From Karalla daura (Eukaryota > Chordata > Actinopteri > Chaetodontiformes > Leiognathidae): a stretch of DNA of 64,000 nucleotides. The position numbers and the translations under genes are program-made. The stretch lies in NCBI GenBank assembly GCA_029224185.1, contig CM055196.1:20858509-20922508 (forward strand), in the 5' to 3' direction. The notes beneath the pieces are model-generated. The model was not told the DNA's origin and searched no databases. It worked only from the letters and a program-made list of their open reading frames with translations. Of this stretch, positions 49,342-62,551 are shown piece by piece; the stretch's first letter is position 1, and each line of letters starts with the position of its first letter.

Positions 49342-51915
49342 GAGAGCTGCTTGTTCACAAGTCACTGTTGTCCTTGGTGGATGTCTTTTGAACCACATTA
49401 AGCAGGAAAAACAAAAAAAAAGAAACAGACACTGTCTTAAAGTCATCAGCACTTTTCGGTCCCTCCGTCAAAGCCTCAGTCGGAGCGCTGTGAACCCTTT
49501 GATTTCTCACCTATTGTGATCGTGTCCCAGAGAGTGCGGCTCAGGAGCACGCTGTGTCTTCACAGTCAAGGCACATTCATTTTCCACATTTTCCCCACCG
49601 ACCTGCACAGACTGAGCATTATTCTTTGTCTCACTTTTGTCTGACTGTTGTCATGCCTTGGACATGTTTCTGCCCAGGTGGACTCTCATTGTGCAGAACA
49701 TTGTCCATAAAAAAGTGAAATAGTGTTTCTGTTTGACTGCATTCACAGTGGCTTGCTGCTTTTGCAGACCTCTGTTGAATGAATCTATCCATTTATTCTG
49801 GTTTCTCACAGTAAATGCTGCATAAGATAAATACACATTTGGAGAAGCAGCCTATGCATCCATCTCTGCTTTACCTTCATCAGAGCGATGGTGCCGTGAG
49901 TGATGTCATTTCAAATTTGTCAGTGCATTATTGTAAATCTTGTGATGTTACAGACATTAACATAGTAAGTCTATACAGTAATCTAGTTTTTATACTAAAG
50001 TGTACACAAAATTGGTCACTTTGTGTCTATCTCATGAGTGAGGCCTGTCACAAAGTTGCAAGTAGACAGTTTCCCTGTGGCTACGGCCATGTGATGTAAT
50101 GAAACGCTACACAAAATATCCAAATCCCCCTGAGATTTGACTTTTATTTTAAGTGGCTGTATGACAGATCTCATTCTAATCAAAAGCTGCCGGCACAGAG
50201 AAACAAAAGGGACGAATATATGTGAAGACCAATCCCCCATTATGGCTATATTAGCATTTGAATTAGTGCTGCAAGTGAAATGTCATATCACAGTAGAGTC
50301 TTGTTAGAGGCATGTCAGAGGCATGTCTAAATGCCATGCATCCACAGTCGCCTGTAGGGTCCATTCACCTTTAAGAGATCCGTGTTGGAAAAGCTTATAC
50401 AAGTGCAGCTAATTCGGATCTGCTCCACGGTGGCTTGAAAAACGTCTTTGGGGAATTTCTGCGGAGGTGCCCCGAGAGAGCGACCTCAGCTTTTATGGTT
50501 GTGTGAGGAATCAAGGTGTCTGCAAAGAAAGGCTGGATTACCTACATGTTTTCAAACAGGCAGCAGAAATAGATTCTTCTACCTCCTCTTCTTCCAAAAA
50601 GTCACAACCTCATTCAGTCCATATGAAAATACGTTCCCCAGATTGATTTTATTCAAAGAATGCAAGACCATTTCCAATCCGTCGAATTTCCATGATACTT
50701 CTTGTCATTGCCGGGGCTGGGATAACATCCTTCCATAACGCACGTGCACTTCCCTGGAGAGTGCATCATTAAAAAAAGGTATTGATGGTGGGCGAGCTGC
50801 GGGTCAAGGGTTTGGAAGCTACTATTGTGCTTGCTCAGGCTCACCCCTCTGGAGACAACATTTGTATTCACTGCATGGGGACTAATCAGTGCATATGCTG
50901 GCACTGCTGTTGCTAGGTAGACTTATACCTAGCCAGCCCATTTTTTCTTTTTTTTTTCTGATAATTGTGCAAATGACACGTGTGTCGCTCTAATAAGCTG
51001 CTGGTGGGCTGTAAATGACAGCGGCTGAATCAGCCGATGGCCTCAGGCTGAGAGCTTCGGATGGGAGGAAAGAGCTCGACTACCAGAATGTAAGTTGTTG
51101 AAATAAATGACAGTAAGCACCTTTTCATTCCCCCATGTCTGACTGACTCTGGAGGCTGCATGCATACGGCATGTAAGCGCTGTGACAGATTCAGGGTGTC
51201 GCACAGTAATGACGGTTATAGATAGACTAAATCTGTCAGTTGAACACAAAGTTCACATGAATGCACCAAATGCGATGTGGATTGTATACACATTGTTATT
51301 TACAATGCCTCCCCTTCCTTTCCTTCTGTTGACAATGAGTATTATTGTCCCATTTGATATCCGCACATGCATTTATAACCAGAGACTGAATAAATTGTTT
51401 TGCAGTGGCGATGATTAGCATTGTGTGGCAAAATTACACTGTGTTACATCTGTGCCACTGAAAGCATCTATTCAAATGGTGCTATTCAGTGGTGACTGTA
51501 CACCCAGTAGTGGGACAATAGCAGCTCCACTTTACGCAGCCAACACTTGAATGGAGCATATGATATGTTTCCATAAGTGGGAACAAGATTTGTGTTTGTG
51601 CCCCACCTGTGTGAGATGAGAGCTGTTAAAACAGCCCGCGGAGACTCAGAGGTCACCGGTTTCTGCGTTTAGGTGCAGCTCGAGCACTCTCCTCCAACTT
51701 TCCAAGCTGTCTGAGGATCTACTTCTACCAGGAGAGACGCTGTCACTCGCTTCTGTTTTCTGCAGGGAAATACACTCAGCTTGTTATGAAGGATTGTAAA
51801 CGTTAGTACCCGCACTTTGATGGCAGTTCATAAAAAAAAAAGAAGTAATTGGACTAAAATAAAGAAAATAATGAAGTGTCTGTTATTGCACTGTATGAAG
51901 GAGCATTAATAACAT

Positions 51916-51929
51916 GCAGTAGGGGGCAG
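51916..51929 (+). promoter_or_regulatory. CTCF-like site
   Basis: GCAGTAGGGGGCAG matches the CTCF core CCASYAGRKGGCRS at 13 of 14 positions. A single match carries modest weight without conservation or binding data. Confidence 0.35.
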
Positions 51930-54661
51930 CAATACAACATTTCAGCATTAAATCTGCCTAATTCATGGTTGCAAATAGTGGGAAATGTAGAATGAGTCTT
52001 TGCTTTCTGTGGCACCTTCAGTGCATTTGTCTCATTTGTCTCTATTGTCTGTCTGTCCATACATGACACCACTGTCGCCAGTCCCTAGCAACAGGAGCAC
52101 ATGCTGTCTAACAGATCGAGGTACCTGCACAAATAGCAAGCACAAAGTCGACATGATTTACATAGTGTGCAAACAACCAGCCCTTTAAAAAAAAAAAAGA
52201 AAGCAGCCTGCCCTGCCCCAATGGTAGACAACCACTGAGCCGAATAATTAGATCTTGATACAAATATGCTGCATGTTCATTGGCTCCTGTGAGAGGTATT
52301 GGGATTTTCTGTGGTGTTTAAAATATGTCGGTGGCTGCCATGAAAGTATTTAAGATCAGTTACCGGCTCCACTTCTCCATAGTGTTTCTGAGTCTGACCT
52401 GCTCAGGCTTTAGATCCGTGTCATCCTTTACATTGTAGTTAATTAATGTGTCTCAGAACTTGCTTCGTCACCGCTGCTTTTACGTATCATTCAGAAAGTC
52501 CCATTAACAGCCAGTCATCCCATTAGACTTCATTAAGAACAAAGATGCCTCTGTTCAAACGGCTGCCAGCCACCGTATAGAAAGTCCCCCCTTTGTGATG
52601 TTTGGATTAAAGTGTTCTCTGATAATTCAAATATTTCAATGTGCTTCCAGCCCATTATCCGTCCCTTTGTCGGATGCGCTCAGGTGCTTTTTGTCCATTG
52701 ACGGGCTGCTCCTATTCATCATGTGATTCAAGACAACAGGGGCTGTGCTTTAAGGCGGAGAGGGGCAGAGGCTTTTAGTTCCCTAAAAGCTCACTTTCTC
52801 CGTCTCTTTGGTGCTCTCTCTCTTTAACTTCCCTAAAAGCCCTGTCTGTCCCTCTGTCCGTCCATCTGTCTGACTCTCTCCCTCTGGCTCTCCATCACCC
52901 ACTCACTGTCAAGGCAGCGAGAGAGAAAGAGAGAGAGATAGGAGGAAAAGAAGAACCGCGGAACGATGAAACAAAGAACCACTAATACTATCGATGGAGG
53001 AGAGTGAAAGTGGAGCGAGGAAACAAGAGGTCAGATTTCAGGTTATTGACCCGGCTGGGTGGCATGAGATGTTAGCCATAGTTGGAGGTGAAAAAAGTGC
53101 CACCCCAAGTCTTTGTAGAGATTCAGGAACTTTTGCCATGTCTACGTTTGCAAGAAAAAATGTGTTGTAACGCGGATTATCTTGTTTTCTGTTCAGAATT
53201 AGCTCTGTTTTGAGTGGAATAAATCTATATGCTGGAAAAGCAATATCTGATTATGCCAGCTGGGATACAGACTGCTTTATTCTGGCATGTAAACACGATC
53301 TCTGCTCTGTTTTCGAATGAGACAAACAATGCAGGAATTCCAACCTCGTTGCTGCATTTTTTTTTTCAAAAAACACTGCAGTGAGAAAATTTGCAAAACC
53401 CAGACTGAATTCAATGGGTGGAACTAATAATTATTTTAATTAAGATTCTCTCCCCAAAATATCATCATTTATTCAGCAGCATTTTTCAGAAATAATGACA
53501 AACCCCCATCAAAAGTTGTCACTGCCAAAGTAATGTCAGAACTGCTTATTTAGTCTTGACCGTCAGCCAAAACACCCAAAGTGTCCTATTTATGATGATA
53601 TGAAAACAAGAGAGACAAGTGAAAGCAAGCAGCTTTTTAGACAAGTGAATCCATAACCAGTGAGATTCTTGTTTTATTTTTAACTAAAGAATTGCTAAAA
53701 TATCGATCATTCATCAAAGCTGAATTCATTTAACCTGACTGAGCATGAATATATCTATTTATTCCAGGGCTTAAGAAGCAGTGTTCAGGTGTTGTGGACA
53801 ACATTTTTCAAGACATTTGACCTTCTTTAGACAGAGGACAGAGAGGCGAGAAGACACCGGGCAGAGAGAGAGAGAGCAGAGTTTCCTGGCCAGACTCAAA
53901 CAGGGACGATGGGATTACACGGCCAGTTTCTTAAAACCCAGTAACGTACTCACCCTGATGTCACCTTGGCAGTAATAGGTGCCGAAGTGCCGTGGCTGTG
54001 ACTTTGCAGATTTCATTTTGGAATATGTGGCCGGTTTAAAGCGCACTCTCTCCTCTATGCATCATATGGTAGAGCAGGGTTGATGAGGCAGAGAGGCAGG
54101 ATGTAGATTCTGATTTAGTCAGTATGCAGAAGCACAATCATCAGCGTAGGTGCTTTGAGATAAATGCTTGCGACTTGGATTTTCTTTTGACTGACTTTTT
54201 GACATGTTGAAGTTGATTGATTGCTAATGTATTACCCCCCAGAAAGACGGAAGGTGCATTTTCTCAGCATACAGGGGGAGGAGAGAGAAAGAGGGGGCAG
54301 TTTAAATGGTGAAATGGTGATGGTGGTGTGTGGGTGGATGGGTGGATGGATGGGGAGGGTGGGAACTGATGAAAGAGCCAAGGAGCGATCAAAGGCGAGA
54401 AAATGAAATGGCATTTGACCTTGCTGGACTCTGGCAAGTGACACGACGCCACAGAAGTGCAAAGTAGTTTGGGAACCTGTGGGAATCGGGATGTGGAGAG
54501 ACAGAGACCAGGTCTGCAGAGAGCTGATGTGAGGGGAGGCGAGAGAGAGGACGGTCCAGGCAATTTAACCCTTCCATCTCATCATGGTTTGGGCGAGATG
54601 GAACCATAAGGAAAACTTCTTATGATGAGAAAATGAATGTGTTTAATACTTGAAATGTATG
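51930..54661. other. Intronic-looking non-coding stretch
   Basis: No exon recognised with confidence. A CT-rich then GA-rich stretch at 52,790-53,040 contains CCCTAAAAGC twice and resembles a leader exon only loosely. A GGAT/GGTG tract occurs at 54,326-54,358. Confidence 0.5.
54326..54358. repeat. GGTG/GGAT short tandem repeat
   Basis: Tandem GGTGGATG-type units. Confidence 0.7.
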
Positions 54662-55260
54662 CTGCCCTACAAACGCAGAATGCCATAACACCATGTTGGG
54701 TCAAAAATGAGTTTATGCCACTGTAGGTGGGTATTTAAGATGAGCCAATTTGATTGTTTTGACAAGAAAATAAAGGATGATGACAACCGTAACATCCAAA
54801 ACCATAGCAGACTGAACATTGTACTGTTTTTACTGCACTTAGTATTTTTGCCTTTGTATTCAATTATACTTAAATTATCTTTAATGTGAAAGTATTTTGT
54901 ATATTTTTCATACTATACATACTATACTGCAAGGTAACTTGTCTTATAATGGATTTAAGTATGGTGACAGAAAATAATAATATGTTAGTTACCTTTGCCT
55001 TTTACCAGTAGCCTTTTGCCTTGCATAACTCCCTATTTTTGGCACATGATACAAAGGCAGAATACAATGATTCCTAAATAAGAGTCAAAGGCCAATTTTG
55101 AACTAAATATTTTTTGGCAGTAAGTATTTCTTCGCTATAGCAATGTCGTTATAGTTGTCAAATTTTGTGAGCCCTAACTCTTTGGACAAAACAGAAACTT
55201 TGAAGTCATTTTTCTCAGTTTCTCACTGGCGAGTTAAGGTCTTTTGCCTTTGTAGGGCAG
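54662..55260. mobile_element. MITE with 4-bp target duplication, copy 2
   Basis: Same family as 31,896-32,469: left end CTGCCCTACAAACGCAGAAT, right end (complement) CTGCCCTACAAAGGCAAAAG. Flanks are TATG on both sides (54,658-54,661; 55,261-55,264). Because this flank is not a simple repeat, it supports a genuine 4-bp duplication. The interior again has several copies of the terminal motif (GCCTTTGTATTCAATT; GATACAAAGGCAGAA). Confidence 0.8.
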
Positions 55261-57350
55261 TATGGGGTAACTCTCACTATGCATTAAAATCTTGCTTATG
55301 ATGTAAAGTAATGGCCTGGGTAAATTGGTATTATGCCCTAAAAAGAACCCTCAGGAGTAATCTCCCCCAATAACATAATCTACCTTCACCCTGGTCCCGA
55401 ACGCACAGTAGATATGCAAATGTCAAATAAATAATTCAGCTCTTTTGCATTTTCATGTTCCTGCTGCTGCCATGTTGGCGATGAGTGAAACAGCAATAAA
55501 GAAATAATGTAACGTCTCCTCTATTCAGCATGTTGGTCCTGAAGCCAGTCATTTGGCAGCAGCTTTGGCCTGGCAGCTTTTTTTTTTTTTTGCCAGTAAC
55601 ATATATGTAAAGCCGCAGTGTACGCCAACCTGTATTACTTTCATTAATTATCGAGTCATCTATTAAATGTTTTATAAGATGATGAATAATTTAGTGCATA
55701 AACACCAGAAATGGTGAAGAAACACCTGTCACATTTTCCCCTACAGCCTTGCTGATATTTCACAGTCTTAAAACCCACAATTTATCGATGGGGAAATGGA
55801 AACAATTTCAGGAGTCAACTCATGCAGTGCATTGGTCTCAGCTGACCTTTTTAGCCTTTTTAGCTTCAACCTTTTCTTTTTTTTTCAGTTAACCCACCCT
55901 TCCAGCCACTTCATCCCTCGACCAACTCTGTAAATAAGAGTGTTTAATCATCCAGACTCCTCAAATAAATGTTTGTTTGGTTTTTTTAAGCCGATATAAG
56001 TCTGGAGAGATTTTCCACTACGGTTAGCAGTTTCAGCTCTGCTGGTTTATATCTCCTCTGTAAATGTCAGACAAGCTACAACACAGCAAGACTAACATGA
56101 CAAGGCTACAAAGATGAGATCCTAAAAGTGGGAGTCTTGCCAGCCCATCATGTGCCCGTCAGCACACGCCTCAGCGGAGACGCTGCTCTTTGTGCGGAAC
56201 CAAAGGCAAAAAAAAAAAAAAAAAGAGAGAAGACTTTCTCATTAATTAAGGCACGAGTGGCAGAACAGAGCTCACTTCCGAGCTCTGCAGATTGAGGCTG
56301 GGATGGGCTTTGATACAAGTCGCACTCAAATTCTAATGAGCTTTTTTCTAAGAGATATTAATCCACACATGGATGGGCCATTTTAAATCTGTTTTAGCAG
56401 AATTACCTACTGTGGAATAAAAAAGTTCTCATGCCTTTTTTTTTCACGCTAGAACTTCATTCGAGGGGCGCACAAGTGTTTGCCAGGGATTTGCCGTGTC
56501 TTTGCCGGCCCTGAAGTCATCTGGTATTAATACGCAGGGTCACCTTGTCATTGATCCCTGTGTAGCGTGTGAAATACCTAGATTGTCTTTCTTAGAGGGG
56601 AGATTCTGCTAGCTCTTGTACCCACAGGATTAGCCAGAGCTAGATGTGATTTTCTTCTTTCCACTATCTTTATGACCTCCTCTCGTGCGGTGGGGGGGAC
56701 CAAAGACAGGGAAAGCAGAGGACGCAAGGACAGCTTAGACAAGTAATTTTGCCTTTAATTGCTCAAACCTCCCATGAGTGCTATTGCTTAAGTGCTCCAA
56801 AAACTGTTGTTGTTTTCCTCCATATAATCTTTGATCACATGAAGGTCAGCATTTTTTCTCTAAGCTTCTTATGAGAGAATTTGGAGCAGGTGGATTGAAC
56901 TCCGAGGGATGAGACAATGTTCCCCTTTGCTGGAGTATAGACTGCCCACTTTTTCACTTCCCTCCCAAACTGCTTCTCAATCCCATCTCTGCCATTTTAT
57001 ATACAGTTGTCTTTTTTTTTTCTTCATCCTGCTTAGTCCTCTTTTCCCAGCCTGTATCAATAGCATTATTATGTGAGAGTTTTATCTGGCTAATTAAGGC
57101 TTCATCTTTCTGGCCAATCTCTCAAAGGACGTGGATTAAGCTCCTCTATCTCTACACTGGGGCACAGTGGGGTCGGCATAGGCCTTTCTCCCGCTTTGTA
57201 GATTGTGTGTGAAAGGGGGGGCTGGGCATTAACGTGTGGTGGTGAAAGCAGAAAGTGGGAATCGAAAGAGTCTTCTGGAGTGTACAAAATCTACAGGCTG
57301 AATGCTAAATAATAAATAATTAGTAAAAAAGTAAATAATTATAAATGATA
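55261..57350. other. Intronic-looking non-coding stretch
   Basis: No gene or element recognised; poly(T) near 55,579 and poly(A) near 56,207. Confidence 0.55.
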
Positions 57351-57515
57351 CACTGAACAAACTGGATCGTTGCTTTTAAATAAATTTATCTTGTAAACAT
57401 TTTCCACAAAAGTGTATTATGTTAATTAAAAGGAAACATGTTAAAGTCGTACAGTTTCATGGAACCTGTTGATAAAATAAATGTAATTAAAGTCAGTATT
57501 TCATTTTTTGGAGTG
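57351..57515. mobile_element. Palindromic TA-target MITE, centre deleted
   Basis: It starts CACTGAACAAACTGGATCG and ends CATTTTTTGGAGTG, with TA on both sides (57,349-57,350; 57,516-57,517). The central hairpin seen in other copies is largely lost. Confidence 0.75.
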
Positions 57516-59814
57516 TAGTCGTGTGTCAATTGTCCAGCCTATGTTATCAGCAGGGAAAATCGATAGCCCGGCCGTCCGTAGCCTACGGACAGTTCATTTG
57601 CAGTCAGTCAGTCTGCATGCCTCAGCGGGCGCCATTTGGTCGTATGTACAAACAGGTGATTCATTTTAGTCCGAGCTGGGATCCTGAGTCACTGTTTGCA
57701 CGCGCTGCAAGAGTCCTTTATGAATTTTAGACGGCTTGTTGTTCCGGGTGGTCCGCTCTCATTATATTCTAGTGCTCAAAAGTCAACAGATGAAAGTCTG
57801 GGTCAACGCTCATTAAAACAACAGCCAGTGTAACCTCAGCGAATGAGCACAGGGTGATCTGCTTCAGACCTGTCACTAATTGTTTGGAAGGTTGTATCTA
57901 CCTTTTTGACTTTTCTCACATTGCACTAGAGAAGGGAGAAGGGTGGCTCTCTTTTGTGATGCTGCAGAAAGGCAGTGTGCCTCAGAGCTATGGCTTCTGT
58001 GCAGTTCTTATAATGCACCTCCAGTTTTTGATAAAGCACTTATGAGACAGGGCTTTTGTCTGAGTCACTGAAGGAGATAAATCCTAAATGGGTAAACCAA
58101 AAGTGTCTTCGCGCAGGCAGTTTTATTCAAGAGTGTACATTTGAGAGTCACAAATCAGAAACTGTGGTTGGAGAAGTGTGAAAAACCCAGTTTTTTGTAC
58201 ATGATTTTTTTTTTTGTTTAAACGTGAATTGTAAAACCATGGCAATTGTAAAACTATGGCATTTTCAAAAATGAGGAAAGTGACTCAAGGCCGTGGAGAG
58301 GAAGTTGTTCGATTGCTTCTCTTCTTCTGTGACTCAGGGTGAAAACATGACCATGGCAAGTTGTGAAATGGTACACACGTGTATAGATACAACGGCACTC
58401 AAGCATTTCAACTGATACTATATTGTGAAAAGATGCACTGTTTTCAGTTTTTTGTATCCCAAATCAATTTGGGCCTCGCTAGTATGACAAAAGTACCACC
58501 TTCATTTAGAGTGTCACAATTTGTGTTCTTAAATCTATTAAAATAAAGCCAATAATAACATTTTTGGTGATCTCCCTTTATTTGAGCAAGTACAGAAATG
58601 CACCTTTGTACCAGCATTGATGACATGTTGGTATCGGGACAAACGCTGCACGTGTATGCGGAGGAGGATGGCCTTGGGAGGCACATGACATTGTAATTGC
58701 TCTCATCTGTTCAGTGCAGCTGGATTATTGTTTGAATGGGAACAAATGGTCCATTCACAACTCCATTAATTGGGTCTCACATTGCGTTATTACTTTTGAG
58801 TCACGACAGGAAATTGGGGCAAAATCTACTGCTTATGTGAAAAAATATAATATCCAGGACTTTTGCACAGTTTTCCTATATTTAACTGTTGAGTTGTGTG
58901 TAACAGTTTTAAACACATCTTTGTGTATCTACTGTATGAATGACTGAATCACTGGATGATCCCAAAATGACCTGCGTGGAGAACAAGCAAAAAGAAGCAG
59001 CAGAGCTCGGTCTTCATATGCTCGTCTTGTGAAATAGTACTTTGGTTACGTTTCACCACCAAAACTTCCTGACTAGGTTTAATAGGTGCGTGCTTTATGA
59101 ATGTCACTATTGCCATTGAATTGTGGGAGGTAATGAACAGTTTGCCATATTTTCTGAGCATTTTAGCACAACTGTGTGTAAACCTGAAAGTTGACCATGG
59201 TAACGACGATCATTTTTCATTTACCCATTATTTTCTCATTATTTGTTTGTATTTATTTTTAAAATTCTCTCTCAGCTTACCTCACATGTATTGGTCATTT
59301 CTTTGAACAACATTTGCATTTGTGTTAAACTGTCCAGTGTTTTGTGTAATCTCCGCTTCCTCCGCTACACAGTTCAATGGCGGTATCTTCCAGTATCTGA
59401 TCTCTGTACTTTAGCGTGCCATTTTCTACACTGGGGGTCACCTCTCTATCAACTAATTAGAGCTCATTTCCCTCCAAAGGCCTCACTGTGAGCTGCAGGA
59501 CTGGCTAAGCAAAGGGGACATTTTCTTCACCACACTGGGAGGAAAAGCCTGTCGATGCCAGTCACAATTAAAGTCAATATGGCCCTGAGCAGCTCCACAC
59601 TGTGCCCATCTCACTCTCTACCAGCCAATAAGATACAATCTGAATTATTCAGAAAGAAAGGAAGGCATGTTTTTCCATGTTGACTCCCTTAATTGAAGAA
59701 CCAGTTTAGCTAGCGGTGCAGTCACAGTTATTACACCCGCGGATACAGTATATACATATATATCTACGGATGAGTTAATACAGTGCTTGTTCTATATGAA
59801 AGCCTCTATTCTCC

Positions 59815-59852
<38 letters not shown>

Positions 59853-60405
59853 ACACATTCAAGGCAACTGCCAAATCCACTCACTTCATCTAAGAGAAAA
59901 ATGTATTCACTCATAAATTGAGTGAAAAGAGTAATATGTTCAGGCTCCCTCTCACAAAACGCTCATTTATCCTCCCTCCACCCTTGAATTAATTTTTGGG
60001 AGATATTCACGAGGGTCCTTATGTAGAATTCAACAATTTAATGTCCTCACCTTAAAAAAAAAATCTTGCCTCATAGCCATACTCAAGGACTGTTTTGATT
60101 TCCATAAGTACTGTCATTCTTGAATTAAATCTGACACGTTGTAAGGGCTTGAATTTGTTGCATAATATTAACTCATCACTCATAAATGATTAATTCTGAG
60201 CAAAAATCTGGATTATTTAAATAAGTTTGGATGCTCTGACAGGATATGTGAGTGAACTGGCAGTGACTTTGTTCTTTATTATTTCAATTGTCCTTTAGCT
60301 CCAGGGTGACAATTGGCTGCCATGAATTGGAAAAAATAAATAAAAATAAAAACATTTACAAGTAGGAGACATAGCCTTGCTTGAGGTAAAAACTGAAAAA
60401 TATAC
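57516..60405. other. Intronic-looking non-coding stretch
   Basis: No gene or element recognised; a CA run at 59,817-59,857. Confidence 0.55.
59817..59857. repeat. CA microsatellite
   Basis: CA repeat with one TA interruption. Confidence 0.92.
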
Positions 60406-60645
60406 TTATTTTACAAGTTTCCACTGGATCTTAAGTGCAGCTTTGTTCAATTCCCTTAATTTTCCATAAAATTTTGGTTTTAAATCTCTGCTAAAAATGA
60501 AGAAATCAAAAAGATCTTTCATGTAGGTGAATAAAAGATGATGATTACATAAAATGGTTTTGTGACTGCTCATCAAAGCAGTGATGGAGGAACGTGTTGC
60601 TTCCCTAAGCTCCTTTGCTTTTTGCACAATAGTCTCTGAATTCAT
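60406..60645 (-). pseudogene. Possible L1-type ORF1 remnant
   Basis: A minus-strand frame of about 79 codons contains VQKAKELRE near its start and FSRDLKPKF with KLRELNKA near its end. The spacing loosely resembles the C-terminal region of L1 ORF1 proteins (a 'KARELR' helix followed by 'DFS.DL..KR..F..V...L'), which bind LINE RNA. Expected aromatic and basic residues are missing between the two parts. It could equally be a chance frame. Confidence 0.2.
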
Positions 60646-61971
60646 TACAATAATAATGGTGAAACCTCAGTGTTTCTTCTCAGTCAGAAGCTGCTTGGCA
60701 CATTATGCCAGAGAAGGGAAAAGGTTTGTCATTTCGGATGAAAAGGACTTGGAAAAAACACTGCAAATAGCAAATGTGTATCTCTTACCCACACTGCTGT
60801 GTGAGGACTTTTAACTATGCTGTGCAAACAATCACATCATTTCTCTCTTCCCTCTTGTTTGGGCAAAGAAACTTTCAAGTATTAAAGAAATTTGGGGCTA
60901 TTTTCACTAAATTTTTGTTCTGCCTCAGGACTATTTGGCATACTTGAGCTCTCAAGCATAACTCAAACTACTCAAATGCTTAAGTTGAAATAACTTTTAT
61001 TAGACTCAGTTATGCAGATGACCGTGACTGAATATTGTATGCAAATAATGTTTTATGTCCATAAATACGCACATGATTAGGTTAAAAACACAAGAAGGCA
61101 ATGCAACCGTCTTTGCCTCAACGATTCTTGTCCAATTGTTTAATATCTTTCCGGTTTGGTCTAAAGTCAAAAACCCAGACATACATAAAATCTGTGTTCA
61201 TCTTCTGCATAATGTTGGAGGATCTTGCTTGCAGCCAAACTTGTTGGCTCTGCTCTGTATTTGATTTATTGATAAGACATCTTAGAAACAGATGTTAGGG
61301 TTAAAGTGTCTTTGGCCTTGTGACGTTTCTTAGCAGGACTCAAAAATAAAAAAAATGTTTGATCTGATATTTTAATAAAATAGTATCTGAATATGAACCT
61401 CAGAGTGGGAAAAGAAAACCCTACCCTCTTTGGCCTATCGCTTGAAACAGACTTTCTTTAAGCACCTCGTGGGGCCTTGTTAGTGCTGGCCTTTCAGTCT
61501 TGCAAACTAAACAAACTATAACAAGCCAGTTTCAGCCCACACACTAAAAACCGTTCATCTAAGATCAGAATCTATGATAAAATTCACAAGCACAAGGCCC
61601 CGTGACCCCGGTTGTTGTCTCTCCTACGTTCATCATCGTGGCTGTGGCGATTTTCAGTTTTGCGAGTCAAGCAGCAAGCGTTCTGGAGGGCTGAAGGGGT
61701 TGGCATCTCCTGCAGCGTTTGGAGACATTTTGTGTGTGTGTGTGTGTGTGTGTGCGATTGTGTGACCTCACAGCATAAATGCCTCAAATCCTGGAGTTCT
61801 CTGTCAGCAGGGTGTTCCCAACCCCACAAGATCAGGTGGAGCAAAAGGAAAGCTACGCAACAAACAGGCCTTTTTAAGGAAACCTGTACCTTTCTGTGCC
61901 AGTCTGTACGCGTATTTGCATGTACAGGACACCTCGACTAGTCCTGATTTTAAGACCCGCATTCACAAATG
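60646..61971. other. Intronic-looking non-coding stretch
   Basis: No exon recognised; a GT run at 61,733-61,754. Confidence 0.55.
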
Positions 61972-62356
61972 CAGTGGAACCTCGACTTACAAACGCCCTA
62001 CTAAACAAAAAATTCAGAATGAAGAAATTTCAGTCCCATTTAACGAAAAAAATATTCAAAATACGAAAACAAAATATGAAATAGTGCCGCCCGACAGCGC
62101 TCCTCCCAATTCTTTACACTTATAAACAGGCGTATATTTTAATATTATATTGAAAAAGTCATATAATTTACACTTTATACAACTGTTTTCAGGGAGGGCG
62201 GGGAGATGTGCTGTAAAAAGTGAATCATTGGTTTTAATTCCGTTTTTTAGGTCAAGATGGCCTTAACATTTTTGCTTTTAACTAAGGTAATACACTTTCT
62301 TGGAACCTGTTAGCAAAATAAACTTTAAAAAAATCTAATCTGTCGAGGTTCCACTG
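61972..62356. mobile_element. Tigger-like MITE with nested palindromic MITE
   Basis: Both ends read CAGTGGAACCTCGAC (right end on the complement), a perfect 15-bp inverted repeat of the kind used by Tigger-like Tc1/mariner relatives. TA follows the right end; the left flank is TG. The interior from about 62,209 to 62,330 is a copy of the palindromic MITE (entered separately), so this is another nested pair. Confidence 0.7.
62209..62330. mobile_element. Palindromic TA-target MITE fragment, nested
   Basis: It has GTAAAAAGTGAATCATTGG, then TTTTAATTCCG, GATGGCCTTAACATTTTTGC, TTTTAACTAAGGTAATACAC, and CTTGGAACCTGTTAGCAAAA in family order. The left arm is shortened and the far right end is degraded. 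Confidence 0.65.
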
Positions 62357-62455
62357 TACCTAAAATGAAACTGATGGCTGTTAAAATGCAACTGATGGCT
62401 GATGTTAGAGAGCCACCCAAGAAAATGCACATGTAGAAGGGCAGAAGTACAAACC

Positions 62456-62509
62456 TGTGTGTGTGTGTGTGTGTGTCCGTTGCCCTCCCGCCCGTGGAGC
62501 CGCTCCAGC

Positions 62510-62549
<40 letters not shown>
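62456..62549. repeat. GT run and CT run, close together
   Basis: GT run at 62,456-62,476; perfect CT run at 62,512-62,549. Confidence 0.9.

Positions 62550-62551
<2 letters not shown>

Larger units (their letters stand above)
47867..51915. other. Intronic-looking non-coding stretch
   Basis: No exon recognised. Features of note are entered separately: G-rich tracts at 48,852-48,898 and 49,311-49,341. A C run lies near 48,672-48,681. Confidence 0.5.

Noticed and set aside
52790..53040. Alternative leader exon
   Set aside because: CT/GA-rich with duplicated CCCTAAAAGC, but there is no clear TATA or Inr element and no convincing donor.
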